A DNA stretch of 5,798 nt from Alphaproteobacteria bacterium UBA7371 (GCA_002469865.1 DKOD01000095.1:1251-7048); one strand, 5' to 3'; positions 1 through 5,788 are shown, numbered from the stretch's first letter. Made by a program: numbers and translations. The notes: generated by a model not told the origin, from the letters alone.

Positions 1-326
1 GCACGAATCCACCACATTGCATAGGTGGCAAGGCGGAATCCTCGTTCCGGGTCAAAGCGCTTCACTGCTTGCATCAGACCGATATTGCCCTCGGAAATAA
101 TCTCGTTAATCGGCAGGCCGTAGCCCCGATAGCCCATGGCGATTTTGGCCACCAAACGCAGATGACTGGTCACTAGCTTGTGGGCGGCATCACGATCGTC
201 ATGGTCCACAAAGGCTTTCGCCAGGACATATTCATCCTCCGGCTCCAGCATGGGCATGGCGCGTACTTCACGAAGGTAACGGGCAAGGCCGCCATCATGG
301 GATATTTGTGGTAGGTTTGAAGACAT
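1..326 (-). CDS. rpoH: RNA polymerase sigma-32 (heat-shock sigma factor RpoH), N-terminal 108 residues, cut by window edge
   Basis: Directs RNA polymerase to heat-shock promoters. Only the first 108 codons are present; the gene runs off the window at position 1. The translation begins MSSNLPQISHDGG and shows GLARYLREVRAMPMLEP (about residues 13-29), then AAHKLVTSHLRLVAKIAMGY (about 47-66), GYGLPINEIISEGNIGLMQA (about 69-88) and FDPERGFRLATYAMWWIR (91-108). This is the sigma-70 region 1.2/2.1-2.4 series in the form typical of RpoH. The RpoH-box and region 4 lie outside the window, so completeness cannot be judged. The ATG at 326 fits the family N-terminus. There is no good Shine-Dalgarno in front of it, and a TATATT element ends only six bases upstream, which suggests a leaderless or very short-leader mRNA. 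The gene follows rluD on the same strand after 362 bases, so it probably has its own promoter. Family assignment is very secure; whether it is the only rpoH copy is unknown. Confidence 0.95.
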   Translation of the reverse strand, partial: MSSNLPQISHDGGLARYLREVRAMPMLEPEDEYVLAKAFVDHDDRDAAHKLVTSHLRLVAKIAMGYRGYGLPINEIISEGNIGLMQAVKRFDPERGFRLATYAMWWIR

Positions 327-332
327 GGCCGA

Positions 333-361
333 AATATAACCTTTGAATTCAATGATGACCA
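333..361 (-). promoter_or_regulatory. Candidate rpoH promoter (-35 TGGTCA, 17-base spacer, -10 TATATT)
   Basis: On the minus strand TATATT (338 to 333) matches the sigma-70 -10 consensus at five of six positions. TGGTCA (361 to 356) matches TTGACA at four of six, with a 17-base spacer. The predicted transcription start would fall at or next to the A of the rpoH ATG (326), implying a leaderless transcript. The spacer contains the 10-base palindrome TTGAATTCAA. This is a pattern match by eye, not a mapped promoter; other promoters may lie further upstream in the gap. Confidence 0.4.
343..352. repeat. Perfect 10-base palindrome TTGAATTCAA inside the candidate rpoH promoter spacer
   Basis: TTGAATTCAA reads identically on both strands and sits between the proposed -35 and -10 of rpoH. 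A repressor bound there would block polymerase, so it is a possible operator. A 10-base palindrome is short enough to occur by chance in a gap of this size. Confidence 0.3.
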
Positions 362-370
362 GATGGTGCA

Positions 371-387
371 CCCAAAATGTTTTTGGG
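371..387. repeat. Inverted repeat CCCAAAA-TGT-TTTTGGG upstream of rpoH
   Basis: Seven-base perfect arms (371-377 and 381-387) flank a three-base centre, 45 bases upstream of the rpoH start. It could be a protein-binding site or a small hairpin. It is not a convincing intrinsic terminator: the stem is A/T-rich and no U-tract follows on either strand. Confidence 0.35.
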
Positions 388-688
388 CCTGTTGCTGCTC
401 CCTGGCATCATTTGGTGTTTAAGGCCAAACATGAAGGCGCAGCCATGGAAAATAGAGACGCCGAACGAATTGGCCACACCTAATGATTTCACCGCAAGCC
501 ACATATCATCTGCTGTCAGGCAGTTTTTCAACATGGGCATGGTCGTCACGCACCAGGGGCGTGGTGAACGGCCAGCCCATTTGCCACTTCACGGCGTGTT
601 GGTTGGTGGTGTTTTACAAACGCCTTATTTTTGCCAGTGGTCGTGATGTTGGTTTCTTACATGACCTTGATGGGCGTTCTGGTTCCAA

Positions 689-1699
689 TCATGGGGTTAA
701 TTGATCAAGCACCGCCAAAGCCTCTTGCATGTCTTTGGGCAATGGGGCCTCAAAGGTCATGAATTCGTCTGTCTCGGGATGGCGAAAACCAAGTTCGCTT
801 GCATGGAGTGCTTGGCGCTGAATGGGGGGAAGCATCGGCGAGATGCCCCCGCCCACATGGCGAACAAGGGCTGGCGGTGGGCCATAGAGTTTGTCCCCCA
901 ATAGCGGGCAGCCAACAGCCTGCATATGGACGCGGATCTGGTGGGTTCGTCCTGTTTCAAGCATGCAGGCTACCAAGCTTGCGACCGCATAACCGCGCTC
1001 ATTCCGCCAAACCTTGCGCACATCCAAGTGGGTGACTGCTTCCTTGCCATCATCAATAATGGCTTGGCGGATGCGGTCTTTGGGGTGGCGGCCAATTGGT
1101 GCTTCAATCGTAAGTCCCCCTTCGGCCCCAGGATAGGCCAGGTTTGGTTTGGTGGAGGGAAGGCCCAGACATAAAGCTAAGTAGCGCCGATGGATGTCGT
1201 GATGAAAGAAAAGCCCAGACAAATGTTGGTGGGCTGCATCATTCTTGGCGACCACCAAAAGCCCCGATGTTTCCTTATCAATGCGGTGGACAATGCCAGG
1301 TCGTTTAACCCCCCCAATACCCGAAAGACTGTCGCCGCAATGGGCCAGCAACGCATTGACCAAAGTCCCATGGGGTGAGCCCGGGGCTGGGTGGACGGCC
1401 ATGCCAACGGGTTTGTTGACCACGATGACATGGTTATCCTCAAAATAAATATCTAGGGGGATATGTTGGGCCACAGGGCTGTCATCAACAGGTGCCGGGA
1501 TAAGGATTTCTGCAAGGTGTGTGCCCGTGACCATGCGGGAAGGGTCGGTGCAAACAACGCCGTCAATCTTGACGGCACCTTCCAAGATAAGGCTCTTGAT
1601 GCGGTTGCGGCTGAGATCTTCCAACGGTGCGGACAACAGTTTGTCGAGCCGCTCGGGGCTGTCAGCTAGGAGTTCTAAAAAATGGGGCGATGTGGACAT
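689..1699 (-). CDS. rluD: 23S rRNA pseudouridine synthase, RluD-like (RluA family with S4 domain)
   Basis: Isomerises uridines to pseudouridine in large-subunit rRNA; E. coli RluD modifies helix 69 during ribosome assembly. The 336-residue product has an N-terminal S4 RNA-binding domain (about residues 16-67; ERLDKLLS, SRNRIKSLI, GAVKIDG). The catalytic domain includes EDNHVIVVNKPVGMAVHP (87-104), the family signature GIVHRIDKETSGLLVVAK (135-152) with predicted catalytic Asp141, IGRHPKDR (202-209) and GRTHQIRVHM (250-259). Length matches the family. The frame stays open upstream to 1927, but those 76 residues are antisense to the neighbouring gene and look unlike the family. The ATG at 1699 gives a normal N-terminus, though it lacks a clear Shine-Dalgarno. 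This start overlaps the start of the divergent DUF6476-like gene, so the rluD promoter must lie inside that gene. The RluD subtype over RluC rests on the GRHP motif and gene context, and is likely rather than proven. Confidence 0.92.
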   Translation of the reverse strand: MSTSPHFLELLADSPERLDKLLSAPLEDLSRNRIKSLILEGAVKIDGVVCTDPSRMVTGTHLAEILIPAPVDDSPVAQHIPLDIYFEDNHVIVVNKPVGMAVHPAPGSPHGTLVNALLAHCGDSLSGIGGVKRPGIVHRIDKETSGLLVVAKNDAAHQHLSGLFFHHDIHRRYLALCLGLPSTKPNLAYPGAEGGLTIEAPIGRHPKDRIRQAIIDDGKEAVTHLDVRKVWRNERGYAVASLVACMLETGRTHQIRVHMQAVGCPLLGDKLYGPPPALVRHVGGGISPMLPPIQRQALHASELGFRHPETDEFMTFEAPLPKDMQEALAVLDQLTP

Positions 1700-2021
1700 G
1701 AATGATGAGGTAGCACGAGAAGATACAGAGGCGGAACTCCCTTCTGTTCCAGGACTCGCCATGATCCGTCTTTTGGTCACGGTCATGGGTGTTGTGTTGG
1801 TCATTGGTGTGGCCAGCATGATTGGTCTGTTGGTGTGGAAGCTCGGTCCAGGTTTTTCTGCCGATGATGCCGACGTCTCTTTGCCGATGCGTCTCCAAGT
1901 GCCCGGTGATATCATCGCAACGGGCAAAAACTATGTGGATATCGCCCATGAGGGTGTGGTCAGCCGTTATTATTTTGACGGCAGAATTCAAGAATTGCTT
2001 AGGATGACGCCGCCCGAATAA
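1698..2021 (+). CDS. Small single-helix membrane protein, DUF6476-like
   Basis: The 107-residue product has a short acidic N-terminus (MNDEVAREDTEAELPSVPGL), one strong transmembrane segment at about residues 23-47 (IRLLVTVMGVVLVIGVASMI then GLLVW), and a roughly 60-residue tail. The tail reads SLPMRLQVPGDIIATGKNYV, then DIAHEGVVSRYYFDGRI, a short beta-rich pattern. This architecture and the position next to rluD match the alphaproteobacterial family annotated as DUF6476, whose function is unknown. Given the charge distribution (an acidic N-terminus before the helix, Lys48 just after it), topology is uncertain. The ATG at 1698 shares bases with the rluD start; a GTG at 1692 in the same frame is an alternative and has a weak GGGG upstream. 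The final 23 bases overlap the tail of the convergent DUF3553-like gene. Family assignment is from memory of its pattern and was not searched. Confidence 0.8.
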   Translation: MNDEVAREDTEAELPSVPGLAMIRLLVTVMGVVLVIGVASMIGLLVWKLGPGFSADDADVSLPMRLQVPGDIIATGKNYVDIAHEGVVSRYYFDGRIQELLRMTPPE

Positions 2022-2220
2022 CTTTTAAGGCAACCTTGTCGACACGAATAACCTGCTTGCCTTGATGTTGAAAATTGACCGTCACCAATGTGCCCACCAC
2101 CGATTGAACGAAACCATGGCCCCAATCTTCTTGGCCGACCAATTCGACAATGGTGCCAGGTTCAAAAAGCATCATGGCGACGGTGGCATCAACTTGTTGG
2201 GTCAATTGTTTGTTCCTCAC
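1999..2220 (-). CDS. DUF3553-like small protein
   Basis: The 73-residue product has a compact beta-rich core: FEPGTIVELV (19-28), EDWGHGFVQSVVGTLVTVNF (31-50), then HQGKQVIRVDKVALKVI (52-68). The order PG-x-x-V, D/E-WG-x-G, VQS-x-x-G, VTVNF and H-x-GK-x-V fits the DUF3553 family, small alphaproteobacterial proteins of unknown role. The pattern suggests a small beta-barrel, possibly for nucleic-acid or protein binding, but that is inference. The first codon chosen is GTG at 2220, which overlaps the TGA of the upstream ClC gene (GTGA, 2217-2220), pointing to translational coupling in a two-gene operon. ATG codons at 2175 and 2172 would give a shorter protein that keeps the whole core, and neither has a clear Shine-Dalgarno. 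The 3' end overlaps the DUF6476-like gene by 23 bases on the other strand. Confidence 0.8.
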   Translation of the reverse strand: MRNKQLTQQVDATVAMMLFEPGTIVELVGQEDWGHGFVQSVVGTLVTVNFQHQGKQVIRVDKVALKVIRAASS

Positions 2221-3953
2221 AAAAGCGCGTGTTCTTCCCGTTGAACTTGGCCAGCCACATCCAGATAGCCCGCCACCACGGAACCTTCGGTCACAAAACC
2301 AACTAAGGTTTCTTCATCATTATCCAATACCGGGATGGCACTTCCGGCAAAATATTCAAGCATCACCATGGCCTCGGCAATGGACTGGCTGGCCACAAAA
2401 TATGTGGAATATTCCACGATAAGGCTGTCGACGGGTTGATCACTTTGATGATCGAGCCTGTGCCTTGAGATCATGCCACATAGCTTTCCATCCTTAACCA
2501 GAAAAAAGTCATGCCAGGGGCTGCCAGAAAGCCTGGCCACCACGTCTGCTTGGCTTGTGCTGGGATCCATGACTGGGATGCCTTCCACGAGGCATCCGCG
2601 TATTGACCTGCTGGCAAGTCTTGCATGTTCACGACCTCGGGACAAATCTATGCCACGGTCAAAAATTTGCCGATCATAAAAAGAGCGCCCGAAGATGCGT
2701 GATGTCACGGCCGTAGAAAGGGCCACGGCTGCCATGGCAGAAATGGCCATGGCATAATTACCCGTTAGTTCAAGCACCATCACAATGGCGCTCACAGGGG
2801 CGCCGATAATGGGCGCAGAAACCGCGATCATGCCCGTGATGGCAAAAAATGAAAAATCGGTAATGGATGCAAGACCGAGGTCAAAGGCGATGTTGAAAAA
2901 CAGCCCCCCAAAAGCGGAACCAACAACAAGGGCAGGGCCAAACAAGCCACCGGCAAAGCCAAAGGATAGGCAGACTGCCGTGAGCAGCATTTTGCCCAAC
3001 AACAACATCAAAAGTGTGGATGTCTGCAATTCATCCAGGAAAATTTCCTGGCGCATGGTGCCCACACCTGTTCCCGTTGCCTGTGGCAAGAAAATCATGA
3101 AAAGGCCAACCACAATTCCTGCCAAGGCTGGGCGGATCATGGGATGAATGGCTGAGCGTGATGCCCAATGGGACGACCAGAGAAGAAAGCGCATGAAGAC
3201 TGTTGCAATCAGGGCTGCAAACACGCCCATGAAAGCAAAAAGAATATATTCATGGGGATCGCCCAGGGTCCATGCTTGCAATGGAAGGAAGGTGGCACGG
3301 TCGGTGACCAATTCGGTCAGCACATAGGCCACGGTGGAGCTTATGGTCATGGGCCCGAAGGTGCGTAGGGAATAATGACGGAGCACAACCTCATGGGCAA
3401 AGAGAACCCCAGCAATGGGGGCGTGAAAGGCCCCGGATATGGCCGCAGCCACGCCGCAGCCCATGATAACTGCTTGCAGATCTGGTATGTTCAGTTTGAG
3501 GCGTGCGGCATGACGACCAATGCTCCCACCCAAAAGCACCATGGGGCCATATTGGCCAAGAGATGCACCGCTTCCCAAAGAGATCACCGAAGCAATGGCA
3601 TTGGCCAATACGGTTTTTGTTCGGGGCAAGGGGCTTCCAACCTGTGCGGTCATGATGACATCGGCGGGGCCATGCATGCGCCCGTTGCTCCATTGATGCA
3701 TGATGATGCCCACCACAAGTCCTGCAGCGGTCGGGATAGCCAATTTGATCAGCAATCCTGTGGGGCCGGTCTGGCTTCCATGAAGTTGCGCCACGAATTT
3801 TTCCAAGGCGATGATGGAATCAATGAACACCACAGAAACAAGCCCCGTGGCCATACCAACAAAAAGAGAAATGGTGAGCAAAACCACCATATCTTTGATG
3901 GAAAACCCACCCCCTTCATTGATCTGTTGGCGATGTGACTTAATGTCGAGCAT
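2217..3953 (-). CDS. ClC-family anion channel/transporter with C-terminal CBS pair, atypical ion-pathway residues
   Basis: Inner-membrane ClC protein, 578 residues from the ATG at 3953. The membrane domain covers about residues 20-435, followed by two CBS domains (about 451-510 and 511-570) that in relatives bind nucleotides and gate the pore. Family landmarks are GSGASLGQYGPMVLLGGSIG (127-146), FHAPIAGVLFAHEVV (176-190), FAGGLFGPALVVG (333-345, the GxFxP motif), IIGAPVSAIVMVLELTGNY (382-400) and FYDRQI (425-430). Compared without gaps to E. coli ClC-ec1, gating Glu148 becomes Tyr135, proton Glu203 becomes Val189 and Ser107 becomes His94 (in MHGPADV). Pore Tyr445 is kept as Tyr426. Loss of both glutamates argues against classical 2Cl-/H+ exchange and for a passive channel or other anion selectivity; this is inference. 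A TTG at 3965 would add four residues, but the ATG is preferred. It is probably the first gene of an operon with the DUF3553-like gene and is divergent from mnmA. Confidence 0.93.
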   Translation of the reverse strand: MLDIKSHRQQINEGGGFSIKDMVVLLTISLFVGMATGLVSVVFIDSIIALEKFVAQLHGSQTGPTGLLIKLAIPTAAGLVVGIIMHQWSNGRMHGPADVIMTAQVGSPLPRTKTVLANAIASVISLGSGASLGQYGPMVLLGGSIGRHAARLKLNIPDLQAVIMGCGVAAAISGAFHAPIAGVLFAHEVVLRHYSLRTFGPMTISSTVAYVLTELVTDRATFLPLQAWTLGDPHEYILFAFMGVFAALIATVFMRFLLWSSHWASRSAIHPMIRPALAGIVVGLFMIFLPQATGTGVGTMRQEIFLDELQTSTLLMLLLGKMLLTAVCLSFGFAGGLFGPALVVGSAFGGLFFNIAFDLGLASITDFSFFAITGMIAVSAPIIGAPVSAIVMVLELTGNYAMAISAMAAVALSTAVTSRIFGRSFYDRQIFDRGIDLSRGREHARLASRSIRGCLVEGIPVMDPSTSQADVVARLSGSPWHDFFLVKDGKLCGMISRHRLDHQSDQPVDSLIVEYSTYFVASQSIAEAMVMLEYFAGSAIPVLDNDEETLVGFVTEGSVVAGYLDVAGQVQREEHALL

Positions 3954-4069
3954 GTCGGGGTCCAAGCCATTGGTGCGCAGTCATGGCCCATGCTATACAT
4001 GCCCCTTATTTTTACGCCAGTGCGATGAATGGATTTCTTTTGTCAGCCAATACCATCATGGAAGCCAAC
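3954..4069. promoter_or_regulatory. Divergent ClC/mnmA intergenic region with overlapping candidate -10 elements
   Basis: These 116 bases separate the ClC start (minus) from the mnmA start (plus), so both promoters should lie here. On the plus strand TGCTATACAT (3991-4000) is an extended -10 (TATACA at 3994-3999). A weak -35 TTGGTG lies at 3970-3975 with an 18-base spacer, which would give mnmA a leader of about 60 bases. On the minus strand the same spot reads TATAGC (3997 to 3992) and could serve ClC, with only a poor -35 (CTGGCG). If both are real, the two promoters overlap and compete. The assignments are by eye. Confidence 0.35.
4060..4064 (+). promoter_or_regulatory. Ribosome binding site GGAAG supporting the mnmA start at 4070
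   Basis: GGAAG sits five bases before the ATG at 4070. The earlier in-frame ATGs at 3983, 4025 and 4058 lack a comparable purine run at the right distance. This favours 4070, although 4058 is only four codons away. Confidence 0.5.
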
Positions 4070-5221
4070 ATGAATGCCAAAGCCCGAACATTGCCCGATA
4101 TTGACCTCGGCTTGCCCGGCGAGCGTGCCAACCATCTTGTGGTTGTGGCCATGTCCGGTGGTGTGGATTCATCGGTGGTCGCAGGGCTTGTCGCTCATGC
4201 TGGCTATCAAGCCGTGGGGATCACGCTGCAATTATATGATCACGGTGCCGCAATCGCCAAAAAGGGGGCTTGTTGCGCTGGCCAGGATATTCATGACGCC
4301 CGCAACGTCGCCGACGAACTGGGTGTTCCTCACTATGTGTTTGATTATGAATCGATCTTTGCAGAATCCGTCATTGATGACTTTGTGGATACCTACCTAA
4401 AGGGTTCCACCCCGATCCCCTGCGTGCGTTGTAACGAACGGGTCAAGTTTCGGAATCTGTTGGATGCCGCAAGATCCCTAGGCGCATCCTGTATGGCTAC
4501 GGGTCACTATGTGCAACGCCAAATGTCTGACCAGGGCCCCCTTCTTTTTGCCGGGGCGGACCACGGCAGAGACCAGAGTTATTTTTTGTTCAACACCACC
4601 AAGGAACAGCTGGATTACCTGCGTTTTCCCTTGGGTGGGTTTTCCAAAACAGAAACCCGGGCCATGGCAGAATCCATGGGCTTGGTTGTTGCGGACAAGC
4701 CGGATTCCCAAGATATCTGTTTTGTGCCAGAGGGCCGCTACACCCAAGTCATCACAAAACGCCGACCCGATGCGATCAAACCTGGCATCATTCGCCATGT
4801 GGATGGTCAGGTGATGGGCCAGCATCAGGGCATCATCAACTTCACCGTGGGCCAAAGACGTGGTCTTGGCATTGCCACCGGTGACCCCATTTACGTGGTG
4901 GGTCTCAATAGTGAAGAAAACGAAGTTCTTGTGGGGCCCCGTGAGGCCCTTAAGGTTCAAGGTCTAACTCTTGATGAGTTTAATTGGTTGGGGGATGAAG
5001 CCCCCCAGGACGGCTTGCCAGTCCTCGCGAGGGTCCGTTCCACCAGGCCGCCCGTTGCCGCCCGTTTGCAGGAGGATGATGGGGGCCTGACGGTTATCTT
5101 TGATGATGGCGAAGAGGGTGTTGCACCGGGCCAGGCCTGCGTTCTGTATGATTTGGACAAGCAGGGCCGGGTGCTGGGTGGTGGCATCATTCAAAAGGCC
5201 ATTCAACGCGCTTGGTCGTGA
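4070..5221 (+). CDS. mnmA: tRNA-specific 2-thiouridylase MnmA
   Basis: Installs sulfur at C2 of the wobble uridine (U34) in tRNAs for Lys, Glu and Gln, using ATP to activate the base and sulfur passed along a persulfide relay. The 383-residue product shows the PP-loop VVVAMSGGVDSSVVAGL (24-40) and CCAGQDIHDARNVADELGVP (68-87). It also has TPIPCVRCNERVKF (114-127) with Cys121 as the first catalytic cysteine, GHYVQR (145-150), and SYFLF (170-174). PDSQDICFVPEG (211-222) carries the second catalytic Cys217, and GQRRGLGIATGDPIYVV (261-277) opens the C-terminal central/beta-barrel region. The extra Cys118 (CxxCN) is, as I recall, common in alphaproteobacterial MnmA. Length is normal and all key residues are present. 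An ATG at 3983 would add 29 residues; 4070 is preferred for its GGAAG site and the family N-terminus. The last 19 bases overlap the tail of the convergent peroxidase-related gene. Confidence 0.96.
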   Translation: MNAKARTLPDIDLGLPGERANHLVVVAMSGGVDSSVVAGLVAHAGYQAVGITLQLYDHGAAIAKKGACCAGQDIHDARNVADELGVPHYVFDYESIFAESVIDDFVDTYLKGSTPIPCVRCNERVKFRNLLDAARSLGASCMATGHYVQRQMSDQGPLLFAGADHGRDQSYFLFNTTKEQLDYLRFPLGGFSKTETRAMAESMGLVVADKPDSQDICFVPEGRYTQVITKRRPDAIKPGIIRHVDGQVMGQHQGIINFTVGQRRGLGIATGDPIYVVGLNSEENEVLVGPREALKVQGLTLDEFNWLGDEAPQDGLPVLARVRSTRPPVAARLQEDDGGLTVIFDDGEEGVAPGQACVLYDLDKQGRVLGGGIIQKAIQRAWS

Positions 5222-5775
5222 TATTCCGCATTCGGCATCATATCGATCCCATGGGCAAGCCGGTTGGTGTAATTAAAAAAGCCCACCACATCGCAAATAT
5301 CGAAGATTTCTTCATCACCAAAACCAGCCTCTTTTAATGTTGCCCTGGCAGCATCATCGCCACTTCTGGGGTCAGTGGTAAGCGACCAGGCAACATCGAG
5401 CATGGCACGTTGTCGGTTGGACAATTCCGCCACTTTGTAGTTCATCACCAGCATCTCGCCCAATTGTGGGTCACCTGATAATTCCCGCACAGCCGCGCCA
5501 TGGGCGACCAAGCAATAATAACAGCGGTTGGCCGAGCTTACCACAACGGCAATCATTTCTCGTTCCAGCTTTGTCAGACCAGAATCAGCCAACATGATCT
5601 CGTTATACATCTTGGTGAAGGTCCGGAATTTGCCCGGTCGGATGGTGAGTGCCAGCAATACATTGGGCATGAGCCCAAGTTTTTCCTCACAAATTTTGAG
5701 GTAACTTTGAATGTCTTCATCCAAATCTTTGATGTTTGGTTGAGCGAGCCTGGTGATATGTTTTGGCTGGGGCAT
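5203..5775 (-). CDS. Peroxidase-related protein of the carboxymuconolactone decarboxylase/AhpD-like family
   Basis: The 190-residue helical protein has the AhpD-like core ERE-MIAVVVSSANRCYYCLVAHG (about 71-93). Cys85 and Cys88 form the CxxC pair, His92 lies four residues after the second cysteine, and Glu73 lies twelve before the first. The spacing reproduces the Glu-Cys-x-x-Cys-x-x-x-His proton-relay pattern described for Mycobacterium tuberculosis AhpD, so peroxide reduction through a cysteine pair is plausible. Further matches to the 'uncharacterized peroxidase-related enzyme' group are LGLMPNVLLAL (33-43), LSNRQRAMLDVAW (118-130) and the tail GFFNYTNRLAHGIDMMPN (165-182). The natural substrate and electron donor are unknown, and no AhpC gene is in the window. 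The ATG at 5775 has a strong AAGGAG seven bases upstream; a TTG at 5793 is also in frame but far less likely. The gene converges on mnmA with a 19-base overlap. Its promoter lies outside the window. Confidence 0.9.
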   Translation of the reverse strand: MPQPKHITRLAQPNIKDLDEDIQSYLKICEEKLGLMPNVLLALTIRPGKFRTFTKMYNEIMLADSGLTKLEREMIAVVVSSANRCYYCLVAHGAAVRELSGDPQLGEMLVMNYKVAELSNRQRAMLDVAWSLTTDPRSGDDAARATLKEAGFGDEEIFDICDVVGFFNYTNRLAHGIDMMPNAEYHDQAR

Positions 5776-5782
5776 GTTGGGG

Positions 5783-5788
5783 CTCCTT
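5783..5788 (-). promoter_or_regulatory. Strong Shine-Dalgarno AAGGAG for the peroxidase-related gene
   Basis: On the minus strand AAGGAG lies seven bases before the ATG at 5775. It is the best ribosome binding site in the window and rules in favour of that ATG over the TTG at 5793, which would lie upstream of the site. Confidence 0.75.

Larger units (their letters stand above)
327..688. other. 362-base rluD-rpoH gap without a convincing gene; possible remnant of a small membrane-protein gene
   Basis: No open frame spanning this gap matches a family I recognise. The longest plus-strand frame (377-646, 89 codons) begins with a hydrophobic stretch, MFLGLLLLPGIIWCL. A different plus-strand frame (568 onwards) encodes a second hydrophobic stretch, LFLPVVVMLVSYMTLMGVLV (about 625-684). 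Two membrane-like segments in different frames would fit a frameshifted two-helix protein, but such stretches also arise by chance. A minus-strand 66-codon frame (349-549) has no recognisable motif. The part next to rpoH (333-387) holds the candidate promoter and two short inverted repeats. I see no tRNA, clear terminator or riboswitch. Confidence 0.45.

Noticed and set aside
613..640. Possible terminator downstream of rluD in the GC/T-rich stretch
   Set aside because: No stem with complementary arms followed by a U-tract could be formed; the apparent symmetry is direct rather than inverted.
1700..1927. 76-codon N-terminal extension of rluD
   Set aside because: It is antisense to the DUF6476-like gene, has no family-like sequence, and the ATG at 1699 gives a normal RluD N-terminus.
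3375..3938. 187-codon plus-strand open frame opposite the ClC gene
   Set aside because: It lies entirely antisense to a well-conserved ClC coding region. Its translation is rich in His, Gly and Asn with no motif, which is typical of a shadow frame.
3954..3965. TTG start four codons upstream for the ClC gene
   Set aside because: A rare start codon adds only four residues, and an ATG follows at once at 3953; it cannot be excluded but is less likely.
3983..4069. 29-residue upstream extension of MnmA
   Set aside because: It overlaps the likely promoter at 3991-4000, has no Shine-Dalgarno, and does not resemble MnmA N-termini. The GGAAG at 4060-4064 favours the ATG at 4070.
4478..4960. 160-codon minus-strand open frame opposite mnmA
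   Set aside because: It is antisense to the conserved MnmA core, with no recognisable domain or ribosome binding site.
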